A stretch of DNA of 64,000 bases from Maea johnstoni (lineage: Eukaryota > Annelida > Polychaeta > Spionida > Magelonidae), in contig OZ012698.1 in NCBI GenBank assembly GCA_963942565.1, positions 33,664,827-33,728,826 on the forward strand, in the 5' to 3' direction. Within the stretch, counting starts at the first letter, position 1. Each line of letters opens with the position of its first letter. Shown here one piece after another: positions 37,260-56,799 of this stretch. Both the position numbers and the translations under genes were made by a program. The notes beneath the pieces were generated by a model. It saw nothing but the letters and a program-made list of their open reading frames with translations. It was not told where the DNA came from and made no database searches.

Positions 37260-37905
37260 TCGGTTATTCCAGTCCACCACTCCGAACCTGGCGGCAGGGT
37301 TGCAATATATAAGTTGGGTGTAATTTGTTTTAATTTTTTGGCCAAGTCACAGAAAAATAATCGATCACGTATGGTTGGTGATTGTGGCTATACAGTGCCT
37401 TCCCAGTCAGCAACCAAAGCCTTGCCCTACGGGCTCTGTCTTGGCTGCTGACTGGGCCAGGCAGTGGTATTGCCACGACCACTCACCATCCGTGATCGAT
37501 TCCTACAACAGTTTCACAGCATGTCTTAGACAAAGCGCTAGACTGCTATGCCTTTGGGGAAGTACCTGTGCAATACCAGTCAAAAGAACAGCCAAAAGCC
37601 AAGACAAGACACCAGCCAACAGTAAATAAACAACACGCCAAAGGACCAGACCGAAGACTGCCAATAAACCACCCTAAAAAGCCTATACATGTCACCTTTC
37701 AAATAAGACCTCATGGCATGTATAGGCTCATTTTGAACCTAAATCATTCTGATGGTGCATTTATCAATTAAAGAGATTACAGAGTTGTAAGGCCATGAAT
37801 GCATGCATGGAGAAATGGGTTAAATATGGGAGAAACAGATATATCTGAATACCATTTTGGATGCGTAAATAATTCTTTATTCAGCCATTTACAGAAAGAT
37901 ACAGA
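37260..37905. repeat. Conserved block, B copy
   Basis: Counterpart of 7393-8045. The long frame seen in A is cut to 84 codons here. Confidence 0.5.
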
Positions 37906-38097
37906 TGAAACGAACTGAGAAACTTCAATTTGAAAACCTGCGAATTTTGAACGTTTTACATTGTGAACACAGTATATCGGTTCAAAACCAACACTAGCAA
38001 GCGGTTACCTTCTGTAGTACAAGCAGCTCTAGGTTGTGAGCAGCCCCTATCGTGAGTATTAAGTCAAGTTCCAGTTTTATCCCAATAAACCTATCAG

Positions 38098-39050
<953 letters not shown>

Positions 39051-39054
39051 TATG

Positions 39055-39240
39055 GGAGCTGATAGTCTAGTGGTCTAAGGTGATTACTGTTTCATAACAT
39101 GGCACATGGTTGGATACTTGGCATTCGAGAATGTTGCCAGTGACTTGCGATTGGACTGTGGTTTCAGCCAGATACTCAGATTTCCTCCATAACTCACAAC
39201 TGGCAGGTCACAAAATGAGCCACAATGTGGCAGAAAATGT
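39055..39240 (+). mobile_element. tRNA-type SINE copy, block B
   Basis: Counterpart of 9240-9430, starting GGAGCTGATAGTCTAGTGG. Confidence 0.55.
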
Positions 39241-39244
39241 GACC

Positions 39245-39390
<146 letters not shown>

Positions 39391-39902
39391 GAAGTAATCC
39401 CAATCAAGAGATATTGTTTATAGGCACATGAGGCTTTGCTATCAAACCTCACCATGAGATAGTGGGTGTTGTATACTACCGGTTCAGTACCTTGGTATAT
39501 ATGAGCAACGGTACCAGTTCTCAATACAAAACCAAATATCAATAAAGAAAACAAAACGGGTATTACATTAGCTGAGATATGTTATACACATACTGCTTAA
39601 CGAAATAAAATCAATTTAGCTTCTACTTGGACATCATCAGACGAAAGCAGCTTGTCATTTATTAATAAAATGTGCTAGGTTTAAAAAATGAAAGGTGCTG
39701 GGAGGCAGAGTTTATTTTTAACAATAACGTTAAAGTATCATGTTGTTAGGTAAATATCAATATCATATCATATCTGGGAAATTCTAAAGGTGCCAATCCC
39801 TAGGTATAAATATCAAAACTTATCTAGTTGTGCTTTCATCTCTACTAGCAGCTTCCTTAAATCCTCCATTCCCAATGATTTACACTGATCATATTCTCAG
39901 TG

Positions 39903-41596
39903 ACCCTTGCTACAGTGCATAACTACGCAAACAAATGGCGCTATTCATATAATGCGTCAAAGAGCGCTGTGCTAGTGTTTGGTGAAAACCAACGGGAACA
40001 CGCAAAAGGGATAAAATTCCGGAATTTTAAACTAGGAAGCGCTAAAGTGCCCGAAAAGGATGGGTACGACCATCTCGGGGTAAAAAACTGCCTTTACCAC
40101 AACTATATGCCTCGCACAGAAGAGAAAATAAGCAAAGGCCGCAGAGCCTTTCATGCCCTTACTAGCGTAGGCGTCAAGAAGAGAGGGGTTAACATGTCAG
40201 TATGTTCCAAGCTATTCTGGTCGATAGTAATACCTATCGTTACATATGGATGCGAAATATGGGTCATGAAAGGTGACGAGGTAGCTGAATTACGTAAATT
40301 CCAACGTTATATAGGGAGGCGCTGCCAACGGTTCCCTAAGAGATCCCCAAACCACAGCTTGTACAGCGCTCTAGGGTGGCTAAGCATAGATAGATTTATT
40401 CAAATTAAGAAGCTGCTCTTTGTGAGGACGATAGCCATAATGGATGACGATGATCCTATCAAACGAGTACTAGTGGCCCGGACACATGAATTCACACAAG
40501 ATTTAGAGAAGAATAGAAGGAACGAAAATGACAGTCCTATTTTTGACCTTTTAGATACAAGTATAAGAACAGGCATGTATGACACATGCATGCAAATGAT
40601 CATGAACGGCCACTATTACTCGAAAGAAGGATGGAGAAAGATGGTTTGGGAACGTGTTTGGGCAAAAGAAGACGAGGACTGTATAACCTTGTACAAACAG
40701 CCGCACCAAAACATCTTACTGTATAGAGTGACAAGTAAGCCGTATTTCCTAATATGGTGGCTCTTGTCAGACCTGTTTCCGAGTAAAATCAATATGTGTG
40801 AGAATATGGCGCGCCTCGTATGCGATGCGAGTAGACTTAAGGCGACAGACTACCGCCTTACGGGTAAGTCCCACAGCTATAAAATCTGTATGAAGTGCGA
40901 TCTGGGGATAATTGAGGATATCCACCACCTTGTGATGCAATGTTCATTCTACGTCGACAACAGAACCGAAATGTACACAGAGCTTAGAGCTCGAGCTAAC
41001 GATGCTACTAATAGGATCATGAATGAACCGCAGCATATTTTCTATTACCTGATGGGTCAACACCCGGAAGGCGTCTCCTTTGATGATATGCTGGAGTTTT
41101 GGTTGGTATCAGGGAAACATATCAATAAAATGTACATGAGGGCTCTGGTTGGACGTGAGTAAACATGATAATACAGATAGCCTTTGTTTGTTAAACAATG
41201 CCTATCTCTCTATCCGGTGATCTTTACAGTACAAATATGTAATATTTGTGGCGTCTTCCGCAACCTAATAGTTAAAACCCTGTTCTAGCGTAAGACATAG
41301 TATGTCTGTATGCCTAGCATGTTCAAACAGGTTACTAATGTTTTCATTTTCCCTGTACAATATTAATTTTAGGGTATATCCCCGTATTTAATAACTCTAG
41401 TACGCCTAAGTATATAGAATGACAACCCCAGTATGGGTGTCACTTCTATCCCTGCTTAGTGCTATTTATGTTATTTAAATGTTTATTTATATGTGTTCTA
41501 TGTGTTTATTTTGCTTCTCAGTTGAGAACAAAAAAGAGACGTTTGTATACCGTATTATTTTGTACATCTTTCGTATAGTCAATAAAATACAATACA

Positions 41597-41600
<4 letters not shown>
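39903..41600 (+). mobile_element. 5'-truncated LINE, intact 3' coding end, block B only
   Basis: A frame of about 420 codons (39900-41162) is open without interruption. It begins just after the catalytic YADD region of a reverse transcriptase (KWRYSYNASKSAVLVFGE), continues through thumb and connector (PIVTYGCEIWVMKGDEVAEL, LGWLSIDRFIQIKKLL) and ends in a Cys-rich segment CMKCDLGIIEDIHHLVMQC, a CCHC-like zinc motif common near LINE C-termini. After the stop come about 430 bases of 3' untranslated DNA, ending in AATACAATACAA and a TA array. The open frame, and its absence from block A, argue for a recent insertion. I do not assign the clade. Confidence 0.85.
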
Positions 41601-41804
<204 letters not shown>

Positions 41805-41814
41805 TAACTAATAT

Positions 41815-41929
41815 TTACTTCATCAGTCCAGCTTCCTTACACATAAAGTAAAATGAGCTGTCTTGGTTTGATAAGAGATTTTGAGGCGTATCCATTTCCT
41901 TTATTGTCCCTTCCTCTAGAACCATGATT
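41815..41929 (-). CDS. ABCC1/MRP1-like transporter, terminal exon (exon 15 of 15 visible)
   Basis: The acceptor TTTTCCAG precedes 41929 and TAA lies at 41815-41817. It encodes the region after the NBD2 H-loop: [19 protein letters not shown] through CKEAGLMK. The TA array that follows the LINE starts only about 12 bases beyond the stop, so the original 3' untranslated region has been replaced in this copy. The A copy ends GLID. Confidence 0.88.
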
Positions 41930-44652
<2,723 letters not shown>

Positions 44653-44819
44653 CTTAGGTTTTGTCCCCCTTCATCCACTTTATGTTCTAGTTGCTCGGGC
44701 AACGAGGTCACAAAGCTACGTAGATGAGCAAGGTCAAGTACGTTGTAGAGGTCGTCGTCACTGTATTCATCAAATGGATCCAGGTTCATACGTAGGTTAC
44801 CAGAGAACAATACTGGATC
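44653..44819 (-). CDS. ABCC1/MRP1-like transporter, exon 13 (NBD2 middle)
   Basis: The acceptor TTTTTTCCAG precedes 44819 and the donor AAG|GTATGG follows 44653. It encodes [20 protein letters not shown] (after the Q-loop Gln) to EGGQNL, where the next exon supplies SVGQRQ of the signature. This is the helical subdomain of NBD2. Confidence 0.92.
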
Positions 44820-45708
44820 CTGGAAAAAACGATTATTGTTGAGTTTGTATAAAATGCCTGGATTACCTATATGTAACAATGAGGGATAATTTCTTTTCCA
44901 AAATCATATATGATTTAAGTGAGATAATCTTGTTAAATCGTTACTTTTTCAGCCAGATACATGCTAGATCATGATTATAACACCAAGTGTAACTGATGGA
45001 GGTACAGGGGAAAACCACATTGAAAACCAAAGTAACTGGCAACCTTCTCAAATGACTCAATTGGTGGCAGGAAAATACTATATATATTCTACACAAAAGT
45101 TTTATCAAATGCCTATTTGAACTGAGTCTTAAGAATGCCCACACCCGTGTTAATTTTGTTCAGTGATTGAAAAATGTCATAAGCATAAAGAGAATGTATA
45201 AAGAATTGGGGTGTTTCAAATGTTGTTTTTTTGTTATGTAACACTTTGTTTTCCAAAAGATTGTTAAATTTTTCGAAAAGAAGGCCGTCACATACACATG
45301 TTGTGATTTTTCTGCCATTTCCTGTTGTTGGAGCATGGGACTATACCTTTTCGTTTTTATGAAAACAACTTTGCATGGAGATAAGTAATAAAACCTCTTT
45401 CAGCTTGCAGAAGCTACATTACAATAGTTACAAAGGATTCTTATGAAATACATATCTTAAAGGAGGGGAATATGGGGCTATATAGTGCATTGCAAAAAAA
45501 TACTACAGACATTTTTAAAACTAATTTTTGATACGGTCATGCTCTGCTAATTCAGTGTCTTTAGGAATGAATAGGGGTTTATGAGTTACTTTAACTGCAG
45601 AGCTAAGATTATCAAAGCATAGGGTACATACCTGGCTTCTTTTTAACCCATTGACCGCCAGAAACATCTATCATGATACCATTTTCACATGGTTCCTATG
45701 ATTAGATA

Positions 45709-45918
45709 CTGTAAATCACTTAAATATGGCGTGAACATTGTATAGCACACTTACGGTACTGCCCTGGATAGCGTGATCTAAGTATAGCGCTGAACGGGAA
45801 AAGCAGCAGCAGGTTCAATTAAGAATTTAATAAAGACAGGGATTTAATAATAGCTCATATGGGCAGAGCGCGCTATTAATGATACTTATTGCTCCCGCTA
45901 TACATAAGTGATTTACAG
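45709..45918. mobile_element. TA-flanked MITE (family M), copy 2
   Basis: The ends CTGTAAATCACTTA and TAAGTGATTTACAG are flanked by TA (45707-45708 and 45919-45920), with the same body as copies 1 and 3. Confidence 0.82.
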
Positions 45919-46344
45919 TAATGCTTTGTGGTTTCATTTTATTTGCACCATCTGATTTTCTAATATACTTTCATTTCATATTAAAAGATATCAGGAAAAC
46001 AGAATTGGGAAGATAAACTCAAATAGCTTAATTATGAATATTTCCTTTAATGTCCAAATGTATAGATAAATTGACCCATTTGAAAGAGTAATTTTAAGTA
46101 CTTTTCAACGCATGGCCTAAAAGCAACAGAGTGTCATTTGGTCAACCCTTAGAAATGAAATATCCCACGCCGATATGGACCTTGGTCTGACCATGGACAA
46201 CTGTGGTCAAAGCATGGATTAATCTGCAGATCCAGGTTGTATGGTCAACTGTGTTTTGCCTACACAGGCACCTCTGACTAAGCCAGAGTCGAAGAAGCCA
46301 GATTTTCTGCTCCGCTGTTGCCTGGTACACGCTATACCATTAGC

Positions 46345-46545
46345 CCTTAGGCTGCTGGTGGCTAATTTGGCCAATACAAAATTATGCAAATAAGACTGAA
46401 AAAATAATCAAACCCTGAAATATAGGTACTCATCTGAGAGAAATCAATGAGAGCTATGTAATGAATACCAACATCATAGGGTTTGGATGGTTTTCAAAAA
46501 TCTTTGCATCCTTGTGCTTTTCCATGAAACAATTTTCCCTAATTT
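46345..46545. repeat. Interspersed repeat, copy 2
   Basis: Same order of motifs as 22290-22495. Confidence 0.6.
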
Positions 46546-47291
46546 TTCATTTTTGGGTGTTTCCGTTTCTGATATTTCTGAAGAGAGGACATGTTTGTTT
46601 TTTTCATATCTAATTTTCACGTTTTATTTAGATTTAAAATTTTAGTATATCAAAGAGTAAACATAAATGGGTAAGGACAAGGATTTATCTGTGTTTATTA
46701 AGTTTATTAAGACATGTACTGTATTGTTTCTTCCTGTGGTGTTTATTCCCGTTTGAAAGCATTCGGGAAAAAACAGAACAATAATATTCTGGGGAAAATT
46801 TGCCATTCTACAGTAGACAAAAATGTGGGAAAATCCCATACTGACTGGCACCCCCTTCAAGGGTGACACGACAGGTTTACTGTGATGATATTCTCTGTTT
46901 TAACCCATTAACACTCAGAGCAGCCAAAACAGGCCTGACAAATTTGGAAATATATTACTTTGAAAAGTATTTTCTGGAAAACATTTGAAGGAAAAATATT
47001 TATCAGAAGCCAAACTACAACTCTCCTTCAAATATTTTGTGAACTTTCGCTTTGCTGTCAAGTTATTTTCAAAAGTATGAAAGTAGCAGACGTTAGGTTC
47101 TAGTGGAGTTCTTAGTGTGAATGGGTTAAAGTTATGATGGCTAATTCTAAACAATGTCTCTTAATTGACTTTTGTTCATTCTCTATGTATTGCGATTATT
47201 GGCTTAAATATGACTATCCATGTGTAAATAGTGGAGAACACAAGATTCCTGGGAAAGTGCAAAAAATCTTTAATTGAAATTTTTATATCTA

Positions 47292-48160
<869 letters not shown>

Positions 48161-48307
48161 CTTCTCACCACCTTCAATGTGGCAGTTGATGCCCTCCAGA
48201 ACAAGATCTAGTCCCTTGCGGTAGCGTAAGCTGTAATTAACCAATGTGATTCGCCCATGTTTGGGCCAAGATGGTTCTGGTCTTTTCTCCTGAATTACCC
48301 ACTCTGC
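48161..48307 (-). CDS. ABCC1/MRP1-like transporter, exon 11 (start of NBD2)
   Basis: The acceptor TTTTTCGCAG precedes 48307 and the donor AAG|GTATGT follows 48161 (49 codons). It encodes EWVIQEKRPEPSWPKHGRI then LVNYSLRYRKGLDLVLEGI. The Trp-Pro segment and the aromatic A-loop Tyr of LRYR are typical of the region before Walker A in MRP-type NBD2. Confidence 0.93.
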
Positions 48308-49139
48308 CTGCGAAAAACAATAAGGTGCATTTGCATATTAAGCACGGAAAGGCTGAAATAATGCAGTGCTTCCAAGATTAAAAATTCTATATCCCTTAAA
48401 TGAAACCTTGCCAGCCCGTTCATGGGGACCCAGGAGAGACTCGAACCTGTGATAATCACATAGCCATGTCGGATTTCTTGACAAGTAAATGATGTCTGTA
48501 AACATTATAGAATGAACCATGCATCGACAAAATAGGTTTTGGGTGGTTTATGATTCCCACTCATCTTTCAAATATTCGTCAAAGTATGTTTTAAATGATA
48601 CTTCGTCCCAAATAGTCAGGATCTTTTAAGGGACCAAAGGCCTGAGAATTGATATCAAATTGTCATTCGGTGCTATGATACTTAGAGAATCACTTATATG
48701 GCAATGTATAAGCATGTATAGAATTCCATAAATGATTTATGGAATTCCATAAATGATATATGAAATCTCATAAATGTGAGCATTTATGGAATTCCGTAAA
48801 TCATTTATGGAATTCCACAAATAAAAGTTTACAAAAATTACAAAAATGATTTATGGAATTCCATAAATGCTCAGATTTATGAGATTTCATCTATCATTTA
48901 TGGAATTCCATAAATCATTTATGGAGTTCCACATATGCTTACTTTAGGGCACTATGGCTTGCCATGCACTTAATTATCATACATGACTTCAAGAAAAATA
49001 TAAAAAAAGCGATGTGAAGATGAATACTTATGAACATTTCTCCAATTCGTTTGCAAAATATACTTTTGTTCAAGAGTTATCATTAAACGAATCATTCTAT
49101 TGTGAGTAGCTATCAGCAAAATGAGTTGTTAACACTTAC
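48308..49139. other. ABCC intron with large EcoRI-rich palindrome
   Basis: The palindrome at 48710-48940 is the main feature; the rest is unremarkable AT-rich sequence. Confidence 0.6.
48710..48940. repeat. Foldback of TTTATGGAATTCCATAAAT units
   Basis: Two arms of about 100 bases (48710-48812 and 48838-48940) are near-perfect inverted copies. Each arm is itself made of the palindromic unit TTTATGGAATTCCATAAATC repeated with changes. No target duplication is obvious. Confidence 0.85.
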
Positions 49140-49241
49140 CTCAGGAGTTGATTCTGAGTATTCCTTTATCCTCTCAATGGCAACTATGCTGCTCTCAAGC
49201 TCAACAGACTTCCGCACTATGACATTCATTTCTCTTGCTAA
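49140..49241 (-). CDS. ABCC1/MRP1-like transporter, exon 10 (TMD2 to NBD2 link)
   Basis: The acceptor TGATTTCAG precedes 49241 and the donor GAG|GTAAGT follows 49140 (34 codons). It encodes LAREMNVIVRKSVELESSIV then AIERIKEYSESTPE, the coupling segment that leads out of the last membrane helix (V-A-x-E-R-x-K-E-Y in the family). Confidence 0.92.
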
Positions 49242-49320
49242 CTGAAATCATATACATCAAAGCTTAGCCATGATATGGGAAGAAAGTGATAAAAAATGAA
49301 ATTCCAAATACCATCAACTA

Positions 49321-49568
49321 CAGTGCCGGCATTTAATTCCTGCATTAAATGAGCGGGCAGCCCGGTCATAATACACGACTGCACGCCCGATTGCAACCCA
49401 GTTTAGTGGGCATGGATGCGAGGAAGACCTACTTACTGAACGTAGCTTTGATTTGCAAGCTACGTGGGTCATTAGATTATTGTTTTTACACGCTATTCAT
49501 GGATATGTGTACAACCAGGAACTGGCAGTCGTCCTGTCGACTGGTGCAGGAATTAAATGTCTGTACTG
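49321..49568. mobile_element. TA-flanked MITE (second family)
   Basis: The ends CAGTGCCGGCATTTAATTCC and (inward from the right) CAGTACAGACATTTAATTCC are flanked by TA at 49319-49320 and 49569-49570, which fits Tc1/mariner or pogo type. The 104-codon frame across it is not supported. Confidence 0.82.
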
Positions 49569-49646
49569 TAAAAACACCCACAGTTCTATTTATTTTTATC
49601 TCTGCATTTGTTCCTTCACTTCTTTTTCCCAGAATGACCTACTTAC

Positions 49647-49773
49647 GAGCATTGCATACGTGATGGAGAGGCCGACCAGGTCTGGAGTAAGACTTTTTCT
49701 CCCTCTCACTGCAGATAATGAGGCAACCAGAACAATAATGCAGGCCAAGAACTTCAGCCAAAAATTAAGCCAC
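49647..49773 (-). CDS. ABCC1/MRP1-like transporter, exon 9 (TMD2 late helices)
   Basis: The acceptor CGTTTGCAG precedes 49773 and the donor GTAAGT follows 49647. It encodes RWLNFWLKFLACIIVLVASL then SLTPDLVGLSITYAML, a membrane helix followed by the loop and start of the last helix, with the LVGLS-x-x-Y motif seen in MRPs. Confidence 0.9.
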
Positions 49774-50068
49774 CTGCAAACGAACAAAACCTTACAGTCT
49801 TTTTGATAGAATAGGTATTAGTTACCTTCCTTTTCTATCACGTTAAGGAAAATATCATTGATGTAGTTGGTAATAAAATAATGACAGAACCTAGCTCATA
49901 CCATTTGCATCTAGAATGCATCCTCAATTCTGTACCATTTTAGAATATGTTCTACTTGATTTGAGTATAATACCACGGTTTATTGTACTTACCTCACCAA
50001 AATGTTGATTTCCTTCAGTTTCATATGGATGACCGAACTTAGTTTCTTTAACTTTATATAAATCTTAC
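49774..50068. other. ABCC intron, nothing recognised
   Basis: Short AT-rich intron without repeats. Confidence 0.5.
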
Positions 50069-50268
50069 CTAAAACAAATACAGAGAGGATAGGAGCACTC
50101 CTTGTAGTGATCTACAATGCTGTCTGACCTCATTGTAAAGTGCTCCTGTCGTTTGAAAGCTCTTATAGTTGCAAGACCCTCCAAAGTCTCACCAAAATGT
50201 GAATATATGGGAGATTGGGCCAATGATTCTAATCGTCTCAATTGACGGCCAGTTGGGAGGCTTGCACG
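50069..50268 (-). CDS. ABCC1/MRP1-like transporter, exon 8 (TMD2 cytoplasmic helices)
   Basis: The acceptor TTTTTCTAG precedes 50268 and the donor AG|GTAAGA follows 50069. It encodes RQLRRLESLAQSPIYSHFGE then TLEGLATIRAFKRQEHF. The R-Q-L-x-R-L-E-S and SPxYSHFxETLxGxxxIRAF strings mark the coupling-helix region of TMD2 in ABCC proteins. Confidence 0.93.
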
Positions 50269-50456
50269 CTAGAAAAAGTCAAAGAAAACAATTCATAGGT
50301 AATGTTCACAAGAGAATAATCATAAATGATTGAGTGAATGAGTGAACGAATATTTGAAGGTGCATAGGCACACAAAGGATATCTGATAGCATAAGTGTCT
50401 GTCCTGAGGGCAGAGTTGTTGAATGAACTAGCAATGGCTGCTCATTGCCTCTCAAA

Positions 50457-50665
50457 CTGTAAATCACTTATGTATATCGGGAGCAATAAGATAGCGATAA
50501 TAGCGCTCTGCCCATATGCGCTTTTGTGAAATCCCCGTCTTAATTAAATTCTTAATTGAACTTGCTGCTGCCGCTCTGGTTCACCGCTATACTTATATCA
50601 CGCTATCCAGGGCAGTACCGTAATTGCGCTATATAATGTTCAAGCCATGTTTAAGTGATTTACAG
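50457..50665. mobile_element. TA-flanked MITE (family M), copy 3
   Basis: The ends CTGTAAATCACTTA and TAAGTGATTTACAG match copies 1 and 2. TA follows on the right, but the left flank reads AAA, so the duplication has decayed on that side. Confidence 0.8.
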
Positions 50666-50669
50666 TATT

Positions 50670-50830
50670 GCCGTGTCTCGAATCCTAGCTACGTCATATG
50701 AGAAAGTTCCCGGTGAAGTAGGGTTAGTAGGTGGCACCGCCAGGTACCACCACCTTTCTCTGCCATTAACAACTAGCTGGTCAAACAAAGCCTTGATGTG
50801 GCAGACCTTGTGTCATGGGGTTTCGAACTT
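50670..50830. mobile_element. SINE-like stretch
   Basis: A tRNA-like TCTCGAATCCTAGC B-box is followed by GTGGCACCGCCAGGTACCACC and AACAACTAGCTGGTC, similar in order to the SINE at 63235-63405. Confidence 0.4.
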
Positions 50831-51022
50831 TGGCAAATGCAAGTAAAATAGACTAGGTAAAACGTATTCTCTATTAAAGAAAATCACCTTTAATATAAGA
50901 AGAAGAATATGAATAACTAACTACTATGAAAAAGTAGGGGACGGTCACTGTGTTCTGAAAGGAAGTTGACAAATTGCATATCTTAATATAAAAGATGTTC
51001 ATGTAACAAGACTTATACATAC

Positions 51023-51333
51023 CTGTATTAAGAAGTAGATGATTATCAGTGGCACTGCAACCATCATGAAAATGGGTGTATTTCTACTTATAACCACGAT
51101 GGCAGCGCTAGTCTCCAGAAATGAATAGATCCAGTCCATAAACGTAGTTGAAATACTTCTATCTAGACTATAGATATCATTGCCAAAGCGATTTACAATG
51201 CGACCCCTGGGCGTTGTATCAAAGAAAAATATTGGCCCGCGTAGTATATTAGAAAGAAGTGCGTTGTGAAGTCTTCTACTAGCTTGTATTGAACCAAGGC
51301 TGAAGCAAAGCAAGTTGGCTAAAATCATCAAGC
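51023..51333 (-). CDS. ABCC1/MRP1-like transporter, exon 7 (TMD2 middle)
   Basis: The acceptor TTTTTTCTCCTAG precedes 51333 and the donor CAG|GTATGT follows 51023. It encodes a membrane helix ([13 protein letters not shown]), the conserved [36 protein letters not shown] with the TPxGRIVNRF coupling motif, and another hydrophobic helix pair ending IIIYFLIQ. This is the best-conserved part of TMD2. Confidence 0.94.
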
Positions 51334-51375
51334 CTAGGAGAAAAAAAACAATAGATAAGACATATGAACACACTT

Positions 51376-51502
<127 letters not shown>

Positions 51503-51538
51503 AGTATATGTGTGGGTGGGTGTGGTACCTATGTATGG

Positions 51539-51647
<109 letters not shown>

Positions 51648-52143
51648 CAGTCAAAATTGCCTCAACGACCACTTGCCTTGAACGACCGTTTCGAATCCCC
51701 CCGAAGCTATTCCCTGTATATTTTACCTTGATTAAGCAACCACTTGCTTGACGCGACCAACAGCCATGAAATCTTATCCCTACGCGTAAATGGTCCTTTA
51801 TTCAACGACCACTTGAATGCCTAGACGCCTTGTATATTGAAAAGGGTGCAATAGAATAATGAAATAATCGGTCAAAATTTGAAAGTATATCATTTCTGAG
51901 GGTCCTCAATTAATGATATAGTTCAACTTTCATTATTCTGAATTGTTTATTCTCAAAACTTTAATGAAGAAATTTCAACAAACGCAGATTAACATAACAA
52001 CCTCAATAATTCTAGGTCATTGTTGGAAATTCTTTTTTTTTCATAACCTCGCTCAGACCCTCAACCACTTCTTAAGAGACCACCTCTTTAAAAGACCGCT
52101 TTTGACATTATCCTTGAGTGGTCGCCTAATAGAGGGATGACTA
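51648..52143. mobile_element. Tigger/pogo-like non-autonomous DNA element
   Basis: The left end is CAGTCAAAATTGCCTCAACG then ACCACTTG. The right end reads inward as AGTCATCCCTCTATTAGGCG then ACCACTCAAG, with TA on both sides. CCTC, TTAA-like and CGACCAC words near the ends are typical of Tigger/pogo elements. There is no transposase frame in about 0.5 kb. Confidence 0.6.
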
Positions 52144-55733
<3,590 letters not shown>

Positions 55734-55904
55734 TACATACTTACATTTATGTGTGTGTGTGGATACATTTATGTTTGTATATGAAAAGGTGTGACCATGT
55801 TGTGATCACTGTCTATCACTGGTGTGTTTTAATGTCTCTCCCTTACCTGTTTACAACTAGGGCGGAATGACAGTAAGAAGACTGTAAAATACATATATAC
55901 CGGT

Positions 55905-56012
<108 letters not shown>

Positions 56013-56404
56013 CAAAAATGCCATGGCAGTGTGGGTATCCTGATGGAATGTCTCCCTGAGGTAGGATGGTTTTCCAGAGGCCAGAGCCCGAGGGAAAACC
56101 ATCCTCCCGAGGGGAGTTATATATAATTATCATCATCCACATATACAAAGTTAGTCACATGCTATATTTCTGCCACTTTGTATATATGATTAAGTTCGCT
56201 GCAGCATTTTCTTTCATAGTCTTTGAGTTGAGGAAACCAGTTCTCAAACTCACAAAGGTATGGGAATAAAATTGCTGACATGTGTTGCATCATTTTCACC
56301 TTTGTTCTTTACCCGGCCCTGATTCAATACACAAATGTCAGAAGTATGGTTCCCATACGCCGCTAGAAAGGAAACTTCTATTTCCATGGCCAACTGTTAC
56401 TCAC

Positions 56405-56618
56405 ACTGAAGCAGACCTAAGCCACCATAAACTCCAAGCCTAATGTTGCGTTCTTGTTGGTCATATGTGCCATTCACTGTCACATCCTTGCTCCAATCAC
56501 CCAGCCACATGTCAGAGTACACAGAGATCCCTTTTGCACAGGCAGTGAATACCAATATTAAGACTGCAGATGGTATTCCGACGGCTAGAAGGTATGCAGT
56601 AAACACTTTCAATGAAAC
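56405..56618 (-). CDS. ABCC1/MRP1-like transporter, exon 6 (start of TMD2)
   Basis: The acceptor ATATTGTAG precedes 56618 and the donor GTGAGT follows 56405 (phase 1). It encodes VSLKVFTAYLLAVGIPSAVL with the first TMD2 helix, then YSDMWLGDWSKDVTVNGTYD, where the W-L-x-x-W motif and an N-glycosylation sequon (NGT) lie in the first extracellular loop, then RLGVYGGLGLLQ. The pattern equals the ABCC1-3 proteins. Confidence 0.92.
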
Positions 56619-56799
56619 CTACAATATACAATACACATGGTGATTATATAGAATGATGAATTAAAAATGTGCAGCTTGTAAGTTATTAGATATCTCTTTA
56701 TATTCCAACTAGAATACTCAATCTAATTTGTTTAGTAGTAGACACATTGGCTAGAGATATTCATCATGCACTTTGATCATCATTAGCCTTAAGTTCACA

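Larger units (their letters stand above)
50269..51022. other. ABCC intron with MITE and SINE
   Basis: MITE family M copy 3 (50457-50665) is followed directly by a SINE-like stretch (50670-50830). Confidence 0.6.

Noticed and set aside
49349-49806. 104- and 117-codon plus-strand frames
   Set aside because: They overlap a MITE and the antisense of ABCC exon 9, with no coding signal of their own.
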